Shown: piece by piece, positions 10,621 to 21,299 of the stretch
Layout of the letters: each line of letters starts with the position of its first letter
Numbering within the stretch: position 1 is the stretch's first letter
Origin: Isoetes taiwanensis
Lineage: Eukaryota > Streptophyta > Lycopodiopsida > Isoetales > Isoetaceae
Direction: 5' to 3'
Length of the DNA stretch: 64,000 bases
NCBI GenBank assembly: GCA_021234155.1
Contig: JAJEKV010000013.1
Span: 4,832,028 to 4,896,027 of the forward strand
Made by a program: the position numbers and the translations under genes
Notes under the pieces: generated by a model
Told to the model about the DNA's origin: nothing
The model's input: only the letters and a program-made list of their open reading frames with translations
The model's database searches: none

Positions 10621-12160
10621 CGACCTTGTAACTTGCTCCCAAGGTTAATTTCGCCCAATGGATGTGTGGTGAGTTGGTATAGGCCTAGTAATGCCAAAAT
10701 AAATGTGCACTTGGACAGGGGTTCAAACCTGGCCAGTGTATGGTTATCTTTGGGAGTTGGTTACTGGTGTTATACGATGATGATCCCTGTCCTCCACTTT
10801 GGCTGCCGTAAGGCGGTAGGATAAGCCAACTAATCTGTACAAGATTAGTGTGGTATGAACCAGTAAAAATTGGCTTTCAGATTACTGTGGCTGGTTTACT
10901 GGTTGTTGCCTAAGAATTCCCCGACTTCCTAAGGCGGGATTCTATCCTGCCTACAAAGTGTGCATGTATGGCTAAAGTTTTGCCCAACGGATGTGTGGTG
11001 AGTTTGTATAGGCCTAGTAATGCCAAAATAAATGTGCACTTGGTCAGGGGTTCAAACACGGCGGTTGTATGGTTATTTTGGGAGTTGGTTCTTGAGGGTT
11101 ATCGATGATGATCCCGGCGTGGTAGAACTTGTGCCTATACGTGTCCTCCACTTTGGCTGCCGTAAGGCGGTAGGATAAGCCAACTAATCTGTACAAGATT
11201 AGTGTGGTATGAACCAGTAAAAATTGGCTTTCAGATTATGTGGCTGGTTTACTGGTTGTTGCCTAAAATTCCCAGACTTCCTAAAGTGGGATTCTATCCC
11301 TACAAAGTGTGCATGTATGGCTAAAGTTTTGCCCAACGGATGTGTGGTGAGTTGGTATAGGCCTAGTAATGCCAAAATAAATGTGCACTTGGTCGGGGGT
11401 TCAAACCGGCCGGTGTATGGTTATTTTGGGAGTTGGTTCTTGAGGGTTATCATGATGATGATCCCCGACGTGGTAGAACTTGTGCCTATCACGTGTCCTC
11501 CACTTTTTGGCCGTAAAGCGGTAGGATAAACCAACTAATCTGTACAAGATTAGTGTGGTATGAACCGATAAAATTGGCTTTGATTCTTGTGGGTGGTTTT
11601 CTTGGTTGTTGCCTAAAATTCCCCGACATCCTAAAGGCGGGATTCTATCGCCTACAAAGTGTGCATGTATGGCTAAAGTTTTGCCCAACGGATGTGTGGT
11701 GAGTTGGTATAGGCCTAGTAATGCCAAAATAAATGTGCACTTGGTCAGGGGTTCAAACCTGGCCAGTGTATGGTTATCTTTGGGAGTTGGTTACTGGGGT
11801 TATACGATGATGATCCCCGACGTGGTAGAACTTGTGCCTATACGTGTCCTCCACTTTGGCTGCAGTAAAGTGATAGGATAAACCAACTAATAATACAAGA
11901 TTAGTGTGGTATGAACCAGTAAAAATTGGCTTTCATATTACTGTGGCTGGTTTACTGGTTGTTGCCTAAAAATTCCCCGACATCCTAAGGCGGGATTCTA
12001 TCCTGCCTACAAAGTGTGCATGTATGGCTAAAGTTTTGCCCAACGGATGTGTGGTGAGTTGGTGTAGGCCTAGTAATGCCAAAATAAATGTGCACTTGGT
12101 CATGGGTTTAAACCTGACCAGTGTATGGTTATCTTTGGGAGTTGGTTACTGGTTTAACCC
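10621..12160. repeat. Tandem array of a ~350-bp unit (5 copies)
   Basis: The landmark GCCCAACGGATGTGTGGTG occurs near 10653, 10982, 11331, 11683 and 12038, giving spacings of 329, 349, 352 and 355 bp. Each unit continues with GGTATAGGCCTAGTAATGCC, GGTTCAAAC, GTGTCCTCCACTTTGGCTGC and ACAAGATTAGTGTGGTATG in the same order. The copies differ mostly by small indels. Short open frames inside are not conserved. The last copy breaks off near 12,155. Confidence 0.95.
10667..10730 (+). promoter_or_regulatory. Pol III A/B-box-like pair, repeated in each array unit
   Basis: TGGTGAGTTGG (10667-10677) fits a tRNA-type A box (TRGYNNARNNGG). GGTTCAAACCT (10720-10730) is one base off the B-box consensus GGTTCGANNCC. 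Spacing is 42 bp, in the range for internal Pol III promoters. The pair recurs in all array units with small changes. This suggests each unit contains a tRNA-derived SINE head, although no full tRNA fold was verified. Confidence 0.5.
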
Positions 12161-13159
12161 TTTTCCGATGGGACCATCTAAGGCCATTTGAACTGAGACA
12201 ATTTAGAAAATACGATAACACAAAGCAGATGAAGCTTTGGAAAGGCAATAGGAAGAAGAAGAGGAGGCTGATCTAAACAATCTGGTGGAGAGGGCGAAAG
12301 GAAAACGGGAAGAGGTAGTTTTCAATGCTCTAGGATTTATGCGCTCAGATTGAGATTGCAATCCAGGGCTAACTTCAAAGGCCTTGGACTTGTTTTCTAG
12401 GAGCTTCGACCAAAATGGTCCATTGGTTTTGTAGGAACATGGAAACGCACAAGAAAAGAATGTATTTTATGTCAATGGTTATGCTTGATAGCTAGAAAAT
12501 GGTTTTGAGAGTTGTGGATTATTTTTTGCAGAAACAATATGTGGTCATTTATATGTCATAATGAGGGAGTATTCTCCAAATCAAATGGTCAAACATAAAA
12601 ATCCAAAACTAAAATACCCTCCAATAAATTTGCACAATCATCTTTCTATTGTGGAAGGGTACTCAAGCAAAGGTTGAGAGTAAGATTTTGGTCTAGTATT
12701 GTATTTAAGGTCCTATAAATACAGGATTTGTGGAGGCTATTGTCAATTTTGAACAACTTAATTTCTTGAGTCTTTTTTAGCGGTTGTTCTCTCAATGGTT
12801 GAAAGAAGGGTTTAGCAGTCGCTCTCTCAATGGTTGAAAGTAGGAATTTCTTTTATACTGAAAGCAGAAAGTGGTGGGTTGCGGACACGACCTCCCAAAC
12901 CTGATTGGCATGCCGATTCTTGTGGATGTGCTACGGTCAGACATTGAAGGGCATTGCAGTTATGGAATGTGTAGGGCATCTACCTTACCGATCAATCTTT
13001 TTATTTATTTATTGAAGGACGTCATTCTATTCATCATCACATCATGAATACATTCTACATCAATTTATTCTACATATCATATGGAAACCAATCCACTACC
13101 TAGAACCTGCTTTGCATGTGATTATCGAGTACATATAGTAGGTTTAATGTCTTTACTAT
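12161..13159. other. No recognised gene
   Basis: A frame near 12,225-12,350 reads EEEEEADLNNLVERAKGKRE, an acidic then charged helix-like stretch. It has no clear family match and is interrupted upstream by a stop. The short phrase CTCTCAATGGTTGAAAG occurs twice near 12,791 and 12,823. The remainder is AT-rich. Confidence 0.4.
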
Positions 13160-13300
13160 AGGACTGGTTGATCATACTTGAACTTGTGACCTCAGGACAA
13201 TAGATTTTTAAGGTCCCCATTACTAGACTGATAATGGCCAGGTTTTAAAACCGTGACCTCGGGCATGGCGGTTTAAGGTCCTGCCACTAGACCATGCCCC
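13160..13300 (-). mobile_element. Dimeric tRNA-derived SINE
   Basis: Reading the minus strand from 13300, the sequence starts GGGGCATGGTCTAGTGGC. The A box TGGTCTAGTGG lies at 13294-13284, and a B-box-like GGTTTTAAAACC at 13252-13241. A second related monomer follows: CAGTCTAGTAATGGGGACC (about 13230-13212), then GAGGTCACAAGTTCAAG (about 13193-13177). GGACCTTAAA and GAGGTCAC are shared by both halves. This is the layout of a dimeric tRNA-derived SINE; the poly-A or simple tail was not resolved. Confidence 0.65.
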
Positions 13301-14660
13301 GAATCATTCTTGTCTGGTCTGTCTGGTCTATCTGGTCTTGAATATTCTTCGGCCAATTATGGAGCAAGCCTAAGAGGTGTTTCGCAGCAGTGTCATGGCC
13401 TTCTCTATCTTGCTTTTGTTTGTTACTGCTATTTTTTGCAGCAGCCCGATACGAAATGATATTCTATAGTGATTAATGGCAACCTCAAATGTCTGAATTG
13501 CATAGGCCTAGCAAGCATTAATAAGGATCCTTTCAAAAATTAGCTCACATTATGCAAGGGCAGCTAAGATTCTCTACACAACTGCAACATTTAACTGGCT
13601 CATAGCTTGCTTGACAACATATAGCCATAAAAATAATAATAACATGCTGGAAAATAATATGCTGGCTCATACGCTGGAAAATAATAATAATAAGAGGGGA
13701 TGGAGATTCATATCACACTAGAAGCAACTAAGCAACAGACATTTACAAAGTAAAATTTTAGCTAAGGGGATTGCCTTGTCCAGATACAAAAACATGCCTG
13801 GTTCGTTAAGTTATCCAGAGTTAGATAAGATGCTTCAGTGGCACTACAAGCATCACTATAAGCAAATCCAAAAAATGCCTTACAGAGTTGGGAATCAGTG
13901 GAGCTCAGGATATTTGATTGGTCATTAGTTCTAAGCTAAACTTCTATTCTTGAATCAGCCCTTGGTTTGTGACATGGGAAGAATGTCCAAGAGCATAAAC
14001 CAGTGAAAAGAATTTAATGAAACAGGAATCGTGAAGGCAGTAGACTCACAATCTGTGCGGCATTCAGCATTCATGTGATATCTAATTAAAGGTTTGATCA
14101 ATGCTTGAAACTTTATCACAATGAAGGGCCCTGCTGCAGTATTTGCCAGAGGCCCATTTTTCTTTAACAACAATAAAAGCGATTGTTCTTTAAGAACCAG
14201 TCATCTGAGAAAACACTGGAACTCGATATCTTGTTCCTTTAAATTGCATGCAGCAAGGAATCTGTTGTACCCAGCTCAGAAAGGTATGAATTACCCATGA
14301 TTAAGAGCTCTTTTTAGCTGCATAACAATTTTCACCATCGATTGCTGACTTTTTGAATTCTGCCTAATAGAAAATGTACCTAGAATTGTCCGCAGAGAAA
14401 TCCCAGAAAAGGCCATTCAGAGAAACTACCCTTGCTCTTATCTAAACCTCACACTTATATTGGAATATCCATGTGCGGTCCCAAAAAGAATTTAAAATGA
14501 AGCATGAACAGGCCATGTCCCTTCAAAGAAACTACCCTTGCGCTTATCCAAACCAATAAACCAATGTATCACAGTTGAGAATCACTTCGTATTTGGAATA
14601 TCCATGTGGGGTGCCAAGAAAAGAAAAGAAAAAAAAATGAAGCAAAAATGGCCAATGCCT
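13301..14660. other. Intergenic DNA
   Basis: Contains short AATAATAAT runs near 13,630-13,690 and no recognisable gene. Open frames are short and show no family motifs. Confidence 0.4.
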
Positions 14661-14666
14661 ATTCTT

Positions 14667-14935
14667 GGCCGATTCAATGGAAATCCTTTATGGAAATCAT
14701 TATCCAATGGGCCCCAACTTTTCAAGACTTTATCCCATGGCCAATTCAATGGAAATCCTTTATAGAAATTGTTATTCAATGGTCCTCAACCTTTCTAGGC
14801 TTTATCCCACGTTAGGCCCCACCCTTTCCAAGTTTATCCCATACCCCATAGATCATATCAAATTTTTGACATGGGAACTCCGTCATGGAAATCATTATCT
14901 AATATGGCCCCAGCCTTTCCAGGGTTTATCAGATA
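14667..14935. repeat. Tandem repeat, period ~72 bp, upstream of the GH25 gene
   Basis: GGCCGATTCAATGGAAATCC at 14667 and GGCCAATTCAATGGAAATCC at 14739 start two clear 72-bp units. Two more degenerate units follow to about 14,935. A partial unit (CCAATGGGCCCCAACCTTTC) reappears at about 15,050. The array ends about 0.3 kb before the GH25 start codon, so it might be part of the upstream control region, but nothing in the sequence proves this. Confidence 0.8.
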
Positions 14936-15194
14936 CTCGTAGACCATATCAATTTCTCCACTTCCTCGTCATGCTTGCTGTCAAGCATGTGGAACACAAC
15001 AATGTTGCCACAAGAAATTGAACCTAATGTTATGCATTAGTACCTCATCCAATGGGCCCCAACCTTTCTAGGCTTTATTCCATACCTCATAGACTATAAC
15101 ACTGACCCACCTATTTACACACCTGAGCACGAAAGCACGATGCGAAAAAGATGGTTCCAAAGTAACCTGGAGTTCCTGGAAGAAGCAGAGAGTC

Positions 15195-15202
15195 TATATA
15201 AA
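15195..15202 (+). promoter_or_regulatory. TATA box of the GH25 gene
   Basis: TATATAAA lies 47 bp before the ATG at 15249, the expected place for a plant TATA box with a short leader of about 15-25 nt. It is the best-placed TATA motif upstream of this gene. Confidence 0.65.
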
Positions 15203-15248
15203 GCACGGGAAGAAAGACAAGCTATACCATACTTCATATTCTGCAGTC

Positions 15249-15962
15249 ATGGAATTTGTGATTGCTACGCTGCTAATTAATGCGTTGCTTTTGGGTTGCT
15301 CAGCCAGCGTTCCGGGCATGGATGTGAGCTCCTGGCAGGGCAATGTTGATTGGAGTACTGCGTATGCTAATGGTGCCCGCTTTGCCTATGTTAAGGCCAC
15401 TGAAGGCAACTCTTACACCAACCCTTATTTCTCCCAACAATATACTGGATCTTACAATGTTGGTATGATCCGAGGTGCCTACCACTTTGCTCGCCCCGAT
15501 GTGTCTAGCGGTTCCTCCCAGGCCTCCTACTTCCTTGCCCATGGTGGCGGCTGGTCCGCCGATGGTAAAACCCTCCCTGGCGCCCTTGATATTGAATATA
15601 ATCCCTATGGTTCAACGTGCTACGGCCTCTCCAAATCCTCTATGGCCTCATGGATACTAGCATTCGTTAATGCTTACAAGAGTTCTACTGGAGTTTACCC
15701 TGTTATCTACACTACTACTGATTGGTATTCCACATGTGTTGGCACATATGGCGACTTTAGTGCTACCTGCCCCTTGTGGATTGCTCGATATGCATCCACT
15801 GCTGGTAGCTTGCCATATAACTGGGGCTATTACACCTTTTGGCAAAAGGCATCTAGTGGCACCTTTCCTGGTGACCAAGACGTTTTCAATGGGGACTTCG
15901 GCTCACGCAAAAAGCTTGCCCTTCTTTGCTTAAGCGTTGTTGGGTTTAAAATACACTATTGA
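15249..15962 (+). CDS. GH25 muramidase (secreted lysozyme), horizontally acquired type
   Basis: GH25 enzymes cut the N-acetylmuramic acid to N-acetylglucosamine bond of bacterial peptidoglycan. Residues 1-19 form a signal peptide (hydrophobic ATLLINALLLGCSA), so the enzyme should be secreted. The mature part starts VPGMDVSSWQG (Asp25) and has FAYVKATEG at 45-53, IRGAYHFARPD at 74-84, and ALDIEYN at 112-118, with Asp114 and the catalytic Glu116. WIARY and YYTFWQ follow, then DQDVFNGD near the end. All expected GH25 blocks are present in 237 residues. The gene has no introns. Protein style closely resembles bacterial and fungal single-domain GH25 enzymes. The last ~20 residues (after FNGDFGS) do not look like the usual short LKxLA ending, so the extreme C-terminus may be altered or frameshifted. 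Own TATA box, no operon context. Confidence 0.93.
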   Translation: MEFVIATLLINALLLGCSASVPGMDVSSWQGNVDWSTAYANGARFAYVKATEGNSYTNPYFSQQYTGSYNVGMIRGAYHFARPDVSSGSSQASYFLAHGGGWSADGKTLPGALDIEYNPYGSTCYGLSKSSMASWILAFVNAYKSSTGVYPVIYTTTDWYSTCVGTYGDFSATCPLWIARYASTAGSLPYNWGYYTFWQKASSGTFPGDQDVFNGDFGSRKKLALLCLSVVGFKIHY

Positions 15963-18420
15963 AAAATATCAGTAAAGGTCTTTTCCTTGAGGGGGAGTTT
16001 TTAGATCATAGTAGTAATGCTTTCACTGTATTATTTCAAATACATATACATATACATAAGAAAAATGGTATTACCAATGATGATGGTAAATGGTTATGAT
16101 ATATTTTAAACATGGATCTAAAGACTGAGTTTGTTAATTGGATCACTCTACGAAACCTTACATGATTATATGCACATCATATATGGTATGGATGTTGCGC
16201 ATATGGTACACTATCCTATTTATTTTATAGGTTTTGTGATAACTTGTAGCAAGGGCAGTTCAACTTTCTTTCTTTTTAATATTTTCAATTTGTCTTTTTT
16301 TTGCAAAAAATGCAAGTCTAGCCTCGATTGAGGAGATATGGGTTGTTTTCTTTTTCCCTTCTACTTGCAAAAAAGATGGTTTAATTTTGATTTTATCATC
16401 TCTAGTTTTGCATGCTACCATGCAAAGAGTATTGTTTATGTCCAGTATTACTCTGAGGTTTTAAATCACGCAGGCCAAATTTGAAGGTAAAATTGTTTAC
16501 ACTGAAGGCTTAGTAAGCCTTGATAATAATGTGTCCATAAGCGGCTATGGCAGAAAAACCAACTTTGGGACATGGCTCGGCACCATTTATCTTTGACCCT
16601 CAAAGCTCTACTATCGATCTGCTCGAAAAATATCTGGTATACAGGGCCGCTTGAAGCAGAATAATGTAAAGCACGCATTGTTGTTTTGCAAGCATGCTTT
16701 AAAGCGAGCAAGTTCCGGTTGCAAACTACATCAGTTTGAGCATCTGCTTCAAAATATAGGACTTAGTGCTTCTTGGAAAAGCTGTATTCTAGACGGCATG
16801 GGATTTTAAACAAATTGGTCAGACTTTCTTACCAATAAATCTGGCCTTCTCTGTATTGTTTGTAGGCCACGCGGCCAGGCAAGTGAATTATAACAGATGT
16901 TGGACCTGTTCATGTACAAAAAACTGAGCAAAATTTGATTCATGAGTGACTGCTAAATTTTATGTAGCCAAAAGGCACTGCTAAATTGCCTGCCGATATG
17001 TATCAACCATCAGTACATAAGTTTGTGACTACTTGATAAATTTTGAGTGGCTCTTTTCTTTCATTCTTAAGTTGCATAGCCTTTCTCATTATCTATATTG
17101 GTTTATTGATGATATACATTGGTTCGGATCAATCATGTCTTCTTTTTTTTGAGTCTATATTGATCAGATAAAAACCTAACTTAGAGATAGGTACATACGT
17201 ACTTGTGGTTGCTAGCACACTTGCCCACAATACCAATTGATGTTCCAAAAGTGATTAAATCTGTCATTGGTCCACAGATCAGTCTAGATTTACCATTGTT
17301 TTTAGGTAAATCATTAAAGCCCTACACATCAAAATGAGCCACACCAATGCCTCCAGTTATTCCTGTTAGTGCCACTAAAGTCACTGAATTTGCAATGTGG
17401 AAAAAGGTCACAATGCACAAAGGATTGTTCAATATGGTTAGGAGTGACACTCTCTGACGTTACCACCACCATGCCTGATGGGGAGGAGTTGCATCCTGGA
17501 TTCCAGGTTCAATATTGAAAACATGTTGGAAGGCATAAGAGGGACAACTTGGAGTGGTGCTCGGACTGCTGGGAGAAGAAGTGGAGGACAAATTCTACTT
17601 CCTATTAAAGCTAAAATTACTTGAATCGGAGTCTGGAATGTTAAGTTATGGTCTTCTAAATTTGTACAATTTATCATGTATGAAAAGTTAATATAATTTG
17701 TGATTTTAGACTTTGATTTAGGTGATCTTAGTTGATATCATTCTCATCTACAATACTTCTGAAGGATATGATTCCATTTGGATCATTACAAAAAGTTACA
17801 GTTATTTCTTTGAAAGATACCCCTAAAACATGGGCATTTTCACTATTTTGCATAAATATAGGAGTATTTTTATAGATTGCCCTTAAAAAACATTATAATT
17901 TAAAACTAAAGGGGGTTATTTTATTGGATCTATGCATTCCACCTATCGAAACATACCGATTCACATTGGGAGTTGATCGGATTATCTTTACCACATACCA
18001 GTGTGATACCCTTGTTGTAGGCCTGTAACTTGTGTCCTGAGAATTGCAACCTCTTTTTCATTAACCACATAAAGCACATGCATTCTTTTGATCTCTTCAG
18101 TTCCATTCATAGCTACTCCAAGCTTTCCTCATCTGTCGACTTGAAATTCCATGGTGCACATTCCAAGAGGTAGGAAGGCGTAGAAGTTTTCCATATTGTA
18201 ACTTTGATCCAATTGATCATGTGGACTGTGAAGCCTAATACATTTGAATAACATACCCGATAGCAATAGGTGCAAGCTTGTTGACTTCGACCAAAGCACT
18301 CACACCATTTTGTAAATGTAGTATGCTACGTTATTATCCTCAACTGAATCTATCTTATCCCTTGGTTCTTTAACCGATTCGTTCCTTGGGATTTGAACTT
18401 CGACAGACTTAGGGATAGGT
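15963..18420. other. No recognised gene (about 2.5 kb)
   Basis: Follows the GH25 stop codon. AATACATATACATATACAT near 16,040 is a small dinucleotide-like run. Minus-strand frames at 16,711-16,466 and 17,677-17,438 and an open stretch near 18,000-18,330 match no known family. The rest is AT-rich. Confidence 0.4.
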
Positions 18421-18640
18421 TCTGTACGTACAGAATTATTTTTCTGTACGTATAAAGTCCACAAATACGTATTTTTAGGTAAAAAAAATGTATTTCCCGT
18501 ATTTTTCCCTCGCCAGCTAGAAAATTTTTTTTTAGCGTAAGCGAAACTGAGGTTTCGCTTACGCGAAAAAAAAAATTTATTTTCGCGTAAGCGAAATAGC
18601 TGTTTCGCTTACGCGAAACTGTTTTTGCGTAAGCGAAACA
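18421..18640. repeat. Cluster of perfect palindromes (GCGTAAGCGAAA family)
   Basis: TCTGTACGTACAGA (18421-18434) is a perfect palindrome. Then GCGTAAGCGAAA or its complement occurs five times in alternating orientation: 18535-18547 paired with 18552-18564; 18581-18596 paired with 18603-18618 (16-bp perfect arms, 6-nt loop); and a single copy at 18627-18639. Poly-A/T runs separate the hairpins. Confidence 0.9.
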
Positions 18641-18911
18641 ACGAAAATAAAAACTAGCAGAACTGCAGGGTTGGGAAGAAAGCTAGGTCGATGGATTTGG
18701 GTTGGAATTTTAATTGTAGTAATTTAAATTTTAGTGGCATGCTAAGAGAATATGTATTAATATATAAAGGAAGGAAGTTAGGGAGTAATGAAAGGCCAAA
18801 AGAAAGATTGATTAAAATTAGATAATAGGTGAGTAACACACTATGGAACTATTGCCTGGCAAAGTCATGTCTCAAATTTTCTTTTTTCTTTTAAATATAT
18901 ATGTGTGCCAT

Positions 18912-18980
18912 TGCACCTAACGCATTTAAATTAAAATCCCCCTGAAACCCCCTTTGGTTTGGGTGCATATTCACATGGGG
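18912..18980 (+). repeat. Left copy of outer ~68-bp inverted repeat
   Basis: This stretch (core CCCCCTTTGGTTTGGGTGCA) is the reverse complement of 37041-37109 with about two mismatches. It is interpreted as the left terminal inverted repeat of an outer element that now encloses the kinase fragment, the LINE and the large inner transposon. No target-site duplication could be identified, so two separately inserted repeats cannot be excluded. Confidence 0.75.
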
Positions 18981-18984
18981 GGTT

Positions 18985-19258
18985 TACTCCGGGCATCAAG
19001 AGCTGTCGGATGGGCATATTTGCCCTTTATTAAATCTTGCGACATGTGAAATGGCGATTTTAGAATTTTGACAGCAACGAGTTCTTTTTTCTTGCGATCC
19101 ATAGCTTTAACCACCAAGCCGTAGGATCCTGCTCCAAGTCCGTCCATGTATATGAAACGGGGCATATCGGAAATCTCATCCTTCAACATGCTGGTAGATG
19201 AAGGCGCCCACATCTGTCGATTTGCAGCAACCAAAGCCATGTCTATGCTTGGCTCCAA
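18985..19258 (-). pseudogene. Protein-kinase N-lobe fragment captured inside inverted repeats
   Basis: Minus-strand frame with MDGLGAGSYGLVVKAMDRKK at residues 38-57 and ELVAVKILK at 59-67. This is the kinase glycine-rich loop (GxGxxG, Gly42-Gly47) followed by the VAxK strand with the ATP-binding lysine (Lys64). The catalytic loop (HRD) and DFG motif are absent. The frame then runs into the inverted repeat, so only the first part of a kinase domain is here. It lies immediately inside the left copy of the outer inverted repeat, the typical position of a gene fragment picked up by a Pack-type DNA transposon. The kinase subfamily cannot be told from this piece. Confidence 0.75.
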
Positions 19259-19652
19259 CTAGATAAATAGATGTGTGCTTGGATGGGAAATATGGAGACA
19301 TGAACATATCCATAAAACAGGAAATTGTACAGAACGTGAGGCTTTGAAATAGGGTTACGATTATCTGTGCTGCTACCGGATCAGTTGTATCATAAAATTT
19401 AGAGCTACGAAATGGGCAACAGGAGGAAGGCCACTTCCTCCTCACAAAAGATCTGAGATGATCGATGATGCCACTACTTACGGAATTAAGAGATGAAGTC
19501 TGAGAAACTCCGACTAGCGATCCAGCGATTTAAGTGCATGAGAACAAAAAACTCCACACGAGAACCTTGAATTCAAAGCCATCTTTGTCTAAACCTAACC
19601 CTTGGCGGGACTCTCACTTTGAGAAAACCATCGATGAGTACTTGAGACCAAA

Positions 19653-19910
19653 TTGGCAGACCTAGTGGCAGAAACCACTAAAGAGCAGATGATTTTGCAT
19701 CAAGATAGGATATCTGTTGAGAAAGTAGAGCAAGAAGCCAGGGCCAGAAATCTAAAAATTTCTGGCATAGAGGAGATTGAGATTGAGGATATTTCTAAGA
19801 CAATTGAGCAATTCTTGGGGATATTATGCATTTGCATGAGCCCCAATTTGTACAGGCAGCGTATAGGCAAAAGGTCCTACAAGGCCAATTCTGGTGAAAT
19901 TCAAAGATGA
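19653..19910 (+). pseudogene. LINE ORF1-like protein fragment
   Basis: The 85-residue frame has a charged helical start (VEKVEQEARARNLKISGIEE). The ARNLKISGIEE part resembles the beginning of the RRM-like domain after the coiled coil in L1-type ORF1 RNA-binding proteins (RxxNIRIxGIPE style). It continues in another frame near 19,986-20,228 (ANGIVAYTGGREGKA). The fragment sits upstream of the endonuclease, the normal ORF1 position. Confidence 0.5.
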
Positions 19911-20259
19911 AGAGGCTAGAAGCGAGTTTTACATAACCACGGACACACTAAAAGGTCACAAAATCTTTGGACCAAGATCGACAGCTTGCACAATGAGGAG
20001 ATTAGGAAGAGGGAATGGAACAAGGTAAAAGAAGCAAGAGCAAATGGAATAGTAGCATACACGGGCGGTCGCGAGGGGAAAGCCATCATAACAAAAGCGA
20101 AGAAGAGACTAGGAAAGCGGGGCCTTGAAGGTGTTAGCATGGAATATGCGTGGATTGTCAAAAAGAAAAATGGATGCATCGGGCAAGATTCAGATTTGTT
20201 ACTATTATCCGGAGACATGGGAGCGTAATCCGCCCCCTTCGAGGAACTCTGAGGGATTT

Positions 20260-20850
20260 GATTATAGGGAGTGCACGGAATGAGAAAGACCGGGGGCGGG
20301 GAAGAGGATATGGTGGTGTATCGGTCTATGCTAAATCGGATATTGCGCTCTATGTTATTTCCCCTTGAACATGCACATTTATGATCACCTGAATTGTGCG
20401 CGAGCCAACCCATTCCATCAGTTATGCAAAGATACACTCCAAAATCAGGAATTGGGAGAGGTCCTCCTTGTTGGAGACTTTAATGCAAGGATCAAAACAC
20501 CGCAAACAACCTCTTATGCAACATTAGGAGATATCCGTTTGCTTGAGGAAGAAGATCACGCCTTCAAAAGGCGGTCGGCGAGATAATGTTAGAAGCGGTA
20601 TGGGAGATCAGTTTTACGGGTTGGAAACAATCTGCCATCTCAAAATCTGAATGGCATCCACGATTTTCCCAGATTCTTGTGCGAACACTTGTTTGACCAC
20701 TTGGGATCTAATGCGGTTGATTACCTACTTGCAAGCAGTCAAAATTGGTAAGGAATTTCTATGTGGCAAATAAGATGCGAGAATCGACCATGCTCCACTA
20801 TGCTTTGAAGCTGGCGGGATTAGCATCCGCCCGAAGAAGCCAAGCTAAGT
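20260..20850 (+). pseudogene. LINE apurinic-type endonuclease remnant
   Basis: GGVSVYAKSDIALYVI (about 20,310-20,360), then EVLLVGDFNARI (about 20,459-20,495, the (V/I)GDFN motif of AP-endonuclease-like LINE domains). A DHAPLCFE-like piece near 20,785-20,810 corresponds to the SDH motif. Frames change several times between motifs. Confidence 0.7.
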
Positions 20851-21299
20851 TTACTCAAAGCTAAAGTTGAATTACGGAGGGTAGCCGATTATCGCGAGCA
20901 TCTAGAAGACAAGCTAGCATGCTACATGGGCCGGGGAGGTAGGAAAAGATGCCGCTTTGAGTTCTCAAACATGTTACATCGGCTGACTAGAAAAGTTTTG
21001 GATGCACAAAACAAAGGAAGCGGGGAGCAATGGCTGGTGGGATCGGAATGCGGTGCGGCAAAGGCGGCATTACCCTCTGGATGCCCTACGCATAAACCAA
21101 AATGGTATAAGGCACTAATTGAGGAAAGAAAGAAGATACTTTCGGACACGGCAAGAGTCCCTTGAGAAATGGTTACGTGAGCACCCAAAAACCTTTTGGA
21201 AGCTTGGCTATCAACTAAAACACCCCAAAGCGGATCTAGATCCCACAGGCGCTACGCATGATTCGAGAAATATATTCTCACAATCTTTGAAACCATGAA

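Noticed and set aside
11224..11881. Repeated 80-108-codon frames in the tandem array
   Set aside because: They differ in frame and end in each unit, and the repeat is better explained as SINE-related non-coding DNA.
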